Assembly: GCA_040079635.1 (NCBI GenBank)
Contig: JBEBJY010000001.1
Coordinates: forward strand, 62,001 to 126,000
Origin: Aalborgiella sp040079635
GTDB taxonomy: Bacteria > Pseudomonadota > Gammaproteobacteria > Burkholderiales > Burkholderiaceae_C
Direction of reading: 5' to 3'
DNA length: 64,000 nucleotides
Of this stretch, positions 63,772-64,000 are shown one piece after another. Each line of letters opens with the position of its first letter. The first letter of the stretch is position 1. The translations under genes and the position numbers were made by a program. Below the pieces are notes generated by a model. That model did not search any database, was not told the DNA's origin, and was given only the letters and a program-made list of their open reading frames with translations.

Positions 63772-64000
63772 ATGAGTTTCGGTCGCCTAGAACGTACCCA
63801 GAGCTCAAAACCTATGAGCGACATCAACATGACGCCTTTGGTCGACGTCATGCTAGTTTTAGTCGTCATTTTCATCATCACCGCCCCGTTGATGACCAGC
63901 GCCATCAAGTTGGATTTACCCAAAACCGAGGCTGCCAAACCCGTCGATGCCCCGAAATTCGTCACAATTGTGGTCGACAAAAGCGGTCAAATCTTCCTGA
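63772..64000 (+). CDS. ExbD/TolR biopolymer transport protein, 5' part (cut by window end)
   Basis: 76 codons from ATG 63772 to the window edge. One membrane helix follows the motif MSDINMTPLVDVMLVLVVIF, whose Asp is the proton-carrying residue of ExbD/TolR. After it comes the periplasmic start (SAIKLDLPKTEAA). It lies 20 bp after the ExbB-type gene. Confidence 0.93.
   Translation, partial: MSFGRLERTQSSKPMSDINMTPLVDVMLVLVVIFIITAPLMTSAIKLDLPKTEAAKPVDAPKFVTIVVDKSGQIFL

Noticed and set aside
1..64000. CRISPR arrays, complete insertion sequences, tRNA or rRNA genes, phage integrase
   Set aside because: No regularly spaced repeats, transposase or integrase motifs, or RNA gene signatures were found by reading both strands.

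Overview
The window comes from a betaproteobacterium of the order Burkholderiales, most likely a Comamonadaceae member. The right-hand 12 kb carries a typical housekeeping neighbourhood of that group (alr, psd, corA, hpf-ptsN-hprK, fur, bamE-dapB-exbB-exbD). The remaining 51 kb or so is a large, mosaic surface-polysaccharide (O-antigen or capsule) locus. No tRNA, rRNA, complete insertion sequence or CRISPR array is visible.

Layout. (1) 1-8548: the end of a large membrane protein, a double-domain glycosyltransferase on the minus strand, and an ABC-transporter export module (Wzm, Wzt and a methyltransferase with a coiled-coil tail). (2) 8549-12202: a junction containing a Wzz-like chain-length regulator, a PglK-type ABC flippase and two gene scars, the tail of a GDP-L-fucose synthase and the tail of pseB. 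(3) 12199-21511: a pseudaminic acid operon, pseC-pseF-methylase-pseA-hisH-hisF-pseG-pseH-pseI, then a methyltransferase and a second, broken 3' end of pseI. (4) 21512-32407: glycosyltransferases, methyltransferases, a WbsX-like protein, an SDR, an MBOAT/SGNH O-acylation pair and a GT-C-like membrane protein. (5) 32422-37451: a compact run of GtrB-like GT2, FAD oxidoreductase, SDR, TIM-barrel isomerase, SMR-type small membrane protein and GT2. I could not assign this run to a known pathway, and it is the best candidate for an undescribed decoration system. (6) 37448-46898: GT4, Wzy polymerase, WbuB-like GT4, the dehydratase/reductase/2-epimerase set for a UDP-L-6-deoxy-HexNAc, the initiating phosphoglycosyl transferase and a WbpM-like dehydratase. 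(7) 46920-51720: a membrane protein, a membrane-anchored metallo-beta-lactamase-fold protein and a tandem GT2. (8) 51753-64000: housekeeping genes.

How it fits together. The initiating transferase (44334) would load undecaprenyl phosphate with a sugar made by the WbpM-like enzyme. The GT4 and GT2 enzymes would extend the unit with an L-QuiNAc/L-RhaNAc-type residue and a pseudaminic acid that probably carries an amidino group. The ABC flippase would translocate the unit (no Wzx is present), Wzy would polymerise it and the Wzz-like protein would set its length. The MBOAT/SGNH pair would acylate the product. The Wzm/Wzt module at the left, together with the GT2 at 49405, looks like a second, ABC-transporter-dependent polysaccharide system that the Wzy-type cluster has split.

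A separate observation is a short dispersed repeat with a 17-nt identical core. It occurs three times: once between convergent genes and twice inside unrelated coding sequences (alr and a GT2) in the same reading frame. By comparison with recalled family sequences, it does not change protein length in either gene. In the GT2 it sits next to a missing metal-binding DxD motif, and in alr it sits beside the presumed catalytic tyrosine. All assignments rest on reading the sequence and on recalled family features; no database search was run.
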